In this document: positions 4,878 to 7,491 of the stretch, one piece after another
Layout of the letters: every line of letters begins with the position of its first letter
How positions within the stretch are numbered: position 1 is the stretch's first letter
From: Candidatus Zixiibacteriota bacterium
Lineage (GTDB): Bacteria; Zixibacteria; MSB-5A5; GN15; JAAZOE01
DNA: 7,491 bases
NCBI GenBank assembly: GCA_028700875.1
Contig: JAQVRW010000145.1
Coordinates: forward strand, 1-7,491
Reading direction: 5' to 3'
Translations under genes and position numbers: made by a program
Notes under the pieces: model-generated
Database searches by the model: none
Told to the model about the DNA's origin: nothing
Seen by the model: the letters and a program-made list of their open reading frames with translations, nothing else

Positions 4878-5905
4878 AACGGGAACGGATCATATCGACC
4901 GAAGCGGTGAGCCCCGAAGAAGAACAGACCTTCCAGTCGCTCCGGCCGGCCGTGCTGGACGAATATATCGGCCAGAAAGACCTGGTGGCGAAGCTGCGTC
5001 TGTCGATTGAGGCGGCCCGCCGCCGGAGCGAACCGCACGAGCATGTCCTTTTCTATGGCCCTCCCGGTCTGGGTAAGACCACTCTGGCCAATATCATCGC
5101 CAAGGAGATGGGCGCCCATCTGGTGGCGACATCGGGTCCGACTCTGACCCGGTCGGGTGACCTGATGGGGATATTGACCAATCTGCAGCGCGGCGACGTG
5201 CTGTTTATCGATGAGATTCATCGGTTGAACCCGATGGTCGAAGAATTCATTTACCCGGCCATGGAGGATTTTCGGGTCGAGTTTATCATCGACAAGGGGG
5301 CCTTCTCGCGGGTCATCAACATGCCCCTCAAACAATTCACATTGATCGGCGCCACTACCCGGGCCGGACTTCTGACCTCGCCATTGCGCGATCGCTTCGG
5401 CATCTTCCATCATATCGATTTCTACGAACCGGATGAATTGCAGCGGATCGTCTTGCGGTCGGCCAAGCTGTTGGAAGTCGGCATCGATGACGCCGCCGCA
5501 TTGGTGATCGGCAAACGCAGCCGGGGCACTCCCCGCGTGGCCAACCGTCTCTTGAGGCGGGTTCGCGACTATACCCAGGTCAAGGGGGATGGGTCGATTT
5601 CGGCCGATCTGGCAGAAACCGCGCTGAACATGGAAGGGATCGACAAGGCCGGGTTGGACAAGCTGGACCGCAGCTACCTGAAAATCATCATCGATTATTA
5701 TCAGGGGGGGCCTGTCGGTATCGAGACGATTGCCACCACCCTCAACGAGGAAAGCGACACGCTGGTGGATGTCATCGAACCGTATCTGCTCAAGATCGGT
5801 TATGTCCCGCGCACGCGGCAGGGGAGAATCGTCACCGAAAACGCCTACCGGCACCTTGGTTTGAAAAAAGGACAGCCGCCCAACCCGCAGGCAACGTTGT
5901 TTTAG
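4874..5905 (+). CDS. ruvB: Holliday junction branch migration ATPase RuvB
   Basis: RuvB is the hexameric AAA+ motor that pulls DNA through the RuvA-bound junction. The 343 residues are full length. The Walker A motif GPPGLGKT is at 62-69, Walker B VLFIDE at 109-114 followed by IHRL, sensor 1 and the arginine-finger segment at GATTRAGLLTSPLRDRFG (159-176), and sensor 2 at RGTPRVANRLLRR (217-229). The C-terminal winged helix contains GGPVGIETIATTLNEE (278-293) and ends in GYVPRTRQGR (309-318), where the family more often has GFLQRTPRGR. The ATG overlaps the ruvA stop (ATGA at 4874-4877), so translation is coupled to ruvA. The TAG stop is at 5903-5905; no intrinsic terminator is seen after it. 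A G7 run lies at 5704-5710 within codons for Gly-Gly. No catalytic residue is missing. Confidence 0.98.
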   Translation: MKRERIISTEAVSPEEEQTFQSLRPAVLDEYIGQKDLVAKLRLSIEAARRRSEPHEHVLFYGPPGLGKTTLANIIAKEMGAHLVATSGPTLTRSGDLMGILTNLQRGDVLFIDEIHRLNPMVEEFIYPAMEDFRVEFIIDKGAFSRVINMPLKQFTLIGATTRAGLLTSPLRDRFGIFHHIDFYEPDELQRIVLRSAKLLEVGIDDAAALVIGKRSRGTPRVANRLLRRVRDYTQVKGDGSISADLAETALNMEGIDKAGLDKLDRSYLKIIIDYYQGGPVGIETIATTLNEESDTLVDVIEPYLLKIGYVPRTRQGRIVTENAYRHLGLKKGQPPNPQATLF

Positions 5906-5917
5906 GCGCGGGCATTA

Positions 5918-5947
5918 TTGGCCATGGATCAATCGTCGCTTCATAAT
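5918..5947 (+). promoter_or_regulatory. Candidate promoter for queA
   Basis: TTGGCC (5918-5923, four of six) and CATAAT (5942-5947, five of six) are 18 nt apart in the 104-bp gap between ruvB and queA, predicting a start near 5954 and a leader of about 55 nt. The predicted leader is strongly pyrimidine rich: 41 of the 50 bases at 5960-6009 are C or T. No terminator for the ruv operon is evident in this gap, so queA may also be reached by read-through. Confidence 0.35.
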
Positions 5948-6009
5948 CCCTGGGGAAATCCTTTTTTCGCCCATAGTTTCCTTTTCCACCTTAACCTGCT
6001 TTTCCTCTA

Positions 6010-7035
6010 ATGAAACTGTCTGAATTCGACTATCATCTGCCGGCGGAATCGATCGCCCAGTTTCCCGCGGCGCGGCGCACCTCCTCCCGCATGCTGGTCG
6101 TGAACCGTCGCGACGGTTCGTTGATCGACAGTCGATTCAGCGACCTGACCGATTTTATCGACGATTCCTATTTCCTCGTCGTCAACGACAGCCGAGTATT
6201 CAAGGCTCGCCTGCTGGGTCATCGCCGAACCGGAGGAAAAGTCGAAGTCCTGCTGGTCCGCAAACTGGGAAACGCCAGATGGAAAGCCATGCTTCAGCCT
6301 TCGGGACGGGTTCATAAGGGAGAATCGGTGTATTTCAGCCAACGGTACGGGCTGACAGTCACCGACGACCCCGGCGGGGTCGAGCGGGAAGTGGAGTTCG
6401 CCTCCGAAGGGGACGAAAAGAAAATCCTGGCCCGCTTCGGGGCCGTCCCGCTTCCGCCATACATCCGGCGGGAGCCGACCGGCAAAGACGCCAATCGGTA
6501 TCAGACAGTCTATGCCGATTCGACCGGATCGGTGGCCGCGCCGACCGCCGGACTCCATTTCGACCATCGGATGCTGGCGCGACTCAAGGCAAACGGCGTC
6601 CCGGTCGAACGAGTGACCCTGCATGTCGGACCGGGGACATTCAAACCCGTGCAGGTTGAGGATATCAGTAAACATCGGATCGACCCGGAACTGGCGGAAG
6701 TCTCTCGGCCAACCGCCACGGCGATCAATAAATGGAAAAAGCAGGGACGGAAACTGCTGGCGGTCGGGACGACCTCAGTAAGAACGCTGGAGTCGGCCGC
6801 CGATGCCGATGGAGTCCTGGCCCCCTTTTCCGGCCCGGTTGATCTTTATATTTATCCCCCGTATCAGTACAAAGTGGTCGATGCCCTTTTGACCAATTTC
6901 CACCTGCCGAAATCATCGCTTCTGATGCTGGTGGCGGCGTTTTGCGGGCGGGATTTGCTTTTCCGGGCCTATGGACATGCCATCGCAACCGGGTATCGTT
7001 TCTACAGCTATGGCGACTGCATGTTGATTCTCTAA
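6010..7035 (+). CDS. queA: S-adenosylmethionine:tRNA ribosyltransferase-isomerase QueA
   Basis: QueA transfers and isomerises the ribosyl part of S-adenosylmethionine onto 7-aminomethyl-7-deazaguanine in tRNA, making epoxyqueuosine at wobble position 34 of the GUN-anticodon tRNAs. The 341 residues are full length. Family motifs are MKLSEFDYHLPAESIAQ at the start, VVNDSRVFKARL (57-68), RYQTVYA then GSVAAPTAGLHF (173-184), VTLHVGPGTFKPV (202-214), GTTSVRTLES (253-262) and TNFHLPKSSLLMLVAAF (295-311), ending in FYSYGDCMLI. One deviation stands out: the usual His-x-Met-His-x-Glu motif reads HRIDPE (222-227), with Asp225 where family members have His. The start is fixed by the conserved N-terminus, yet no Shine-Dalgarno precedes it. 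QueA commonly lies beside ruv genes in bacteria. Tgt and other queuosine genes are not in the window. Confidence 0.96.
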   Translation: MKLSEFDYHLPAESIAQFPAARRTSSRMLVVNRRDGSLIDSRFSDLTDFIDDSYFLVVNDSRVFKARLLGHRRTGGKVEVLLVRKLGNARWKAMLQPSGRVHKGESVYFSQRYGLTVTDDPGGVEREVEFASEGDEKKILARFGAVPLPPYIRREPTGKDANRYQTVYADSTGSVAAPTAGLHFDHRMLARLKANGVPVERVTLHVGPGTFKPVQVEDISKHRIDPELAEVSRPTATAINKWKKQGRKLLAVGTTSVRTLESAADADGVLAPFSGPVDLYIYPPYQYKVVDALLTNFHLPKSSLLMLVAAFCGRDLLFRAYGHAIATGYRFYSYGDCMLIL

Positions 7036-7081
7036 CCCTTTTCTCTTTACCCCGGCCAACAACCCGTTTATTTTATAGACC

Positions 7082-7491
7082 ATGAAAACAGTGGCGCTGA
7101 TCGTGGCTGGGGGCAGTGGCGAACGGTTCGGGGCCGACACCCCGAAACAATATCAACTCGTGGCCGGAAGACCGCTTCTGGCCTGGACAATCTCTCGATT
7201 CGAACAGGCCGCCTCCATAGACCAAATTGTCATCGTGGCGGCCGAGGATTTCCTACTCTATGTCAACAACCAGGTCGTCAATCCCTTCAGCTTTGCCAAA
7301 GTGACCAAGATCGTCCCCGGCGGCTCTACGCGGGGGGAGTCGGTTCGACGGGGAATCGACGCCCTGCCGATTTCCACATCCTATGTCGCCATTCACGACG
7401 GCGTGCGGCCGCTGGTCAAACCGTCCGATATCGACGCCGTCGTCGCCGAGGCGCAACGCCATCGGGCTGCCATCCTTGCTCGCCCGGTCAC
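7082..7491 (+). CDS. ispD: 2-C-methyl-D-erythritol 4-phosphate cytidylyltransferase IspD, N-terminal 136 residues (3' end outside window)
   Basis: IspD joins CTP and 2-C-methyl-D-erythritol 4-phosphate in the non-mevalonate isoprenoid pathway. The visible 136 residues include the nucleotide-binding loop VAGGSGERFG (8-17) with Arg15, the TPKQY motif with Lys22 (20-24), GGSTRGESVRRGI (80-92), which is the CTP-binding GG-x2-R-x2-SV signature, IHDGVRP (104-110) with the metal-binding Asp106, and ILARPV (131-136). These match the E. coli enzyme in order and spacing. ATG 7082 lies 46 nt after the queA stop and gives the expected N-terminus. No Shine-Dalgarno is seen in front of it (the preceding bases are ttttatagacc) and no clear terminator or promoter lies in the gap. 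The remainder, including any fused or following IspF, is outside the window. Confidence 0.95.
   Translation, partial: MKTVALIVAGGSGERFGADTPKQYQLVAGRPLLAWTISRFEQAASIDQIVIVAAEDFLLYVNNQVVNPFSFAKVTKIVPGGSTRGESVRRGIDALPISTSYVAIHDGVRPLVKPSDIDAVVAEAQRHRAAILARPV

Noticed and set aside
4730..5854. Open frame of 374 codons on the minus strand.
   Set aside because: It is the shadow of ruvB, whose plus-strand frame has all AAA+ motifs; the antisense product is rich in His, Gln and Arg with no recognisable domain.
5948..5967. T-run after ruvB as an intrinsic terminator.
   Set aside because: The bases before the TTTTTT run form no stem longer than two or three pairs.
6007..6675. Open frame of 222 codons on the minus strand.
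   Set aside because: Shadow of queA, with no ribosome binding site or family signature.
1..7491. CRISPR array, tRNA, rRNA, insertion sequence or attachment site.
   Set aside because: No regularly spaced direct repeats, cloverleaf-like segments, transposase or integrase fragments, or flanking inverted repeats were found.

Overview
The window reads as ordinary bacterial chromosome with GC content in the mid-50s percent by eye. It is densely packed, with no insertion sequence, prophage, CRISPR array, tRNA or rRNA visible. Every gene belongs to a conserved housekeeping family. The order of genes and the form of RuvA (a glycine-rich insertion where E. coli has its acidic pin, as I recall from planctomycete-type RuvA) do not fit enterics or Bacillus. 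They suggest a deeper-branching or candidate phylum, perhaps in the FCB/PVC area; this assignment is a guess.

The layout is two divergent arms around a 245-bp intergenic region (2752-2996). The left arm is on the minus strand and, in transcription order, holds an HIT-family hydrolase (2751-2404), rpsU/bS21 (2298-2101), yqeY (2100-1648), cvpA (1569-946) and the first 292 codons of mutS2 (878 to the window edge). A near-consensus sigma70-type promoter (TTGACT-16-TATAAT) sits just upstream of rpsU. A perfect 10-bp hairpin with a U-tract lies between cvpA and mutS2, and its U-tract runs directly into the mutS2 ATG.

The right arm is on the plus strand and holds yebC (2997-3746), ruvC (3748-4236), ruvA (4233-4877) and ruvB (4874-5905), spaced by 1, -4 and -4 nt and so almost certainly one mRNA. 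After a 104-bp gap with a candidate promoter and a pyrimidine-rich leader come queA (6010-7035) and the start of ispD (7082 to the window edge).

Functionally the right arm is Holliday-junction processing (RuvABC) preceded by a YebC-family protein, then tRNA queuosine synthesis (QueA) and isoprenoid precursor synthesis (IspD). The left arm is mostly linked to translation: bS21, the GatB-related YqeY, and MutS2, which in Bacillus subtilis is reported to act on collided ribosomes. I found no undescribed multi-gene system. The more interesting signals are small: the mutS2 start/terminator overlap, the long Shine-Dalgarno-like match in the rpsU leader, the altered RuvA acidic pin, and a substituted conserved position in QueA. 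mutS2 and ispD are cut by the window ends, so their downstream domains cannot be judged.
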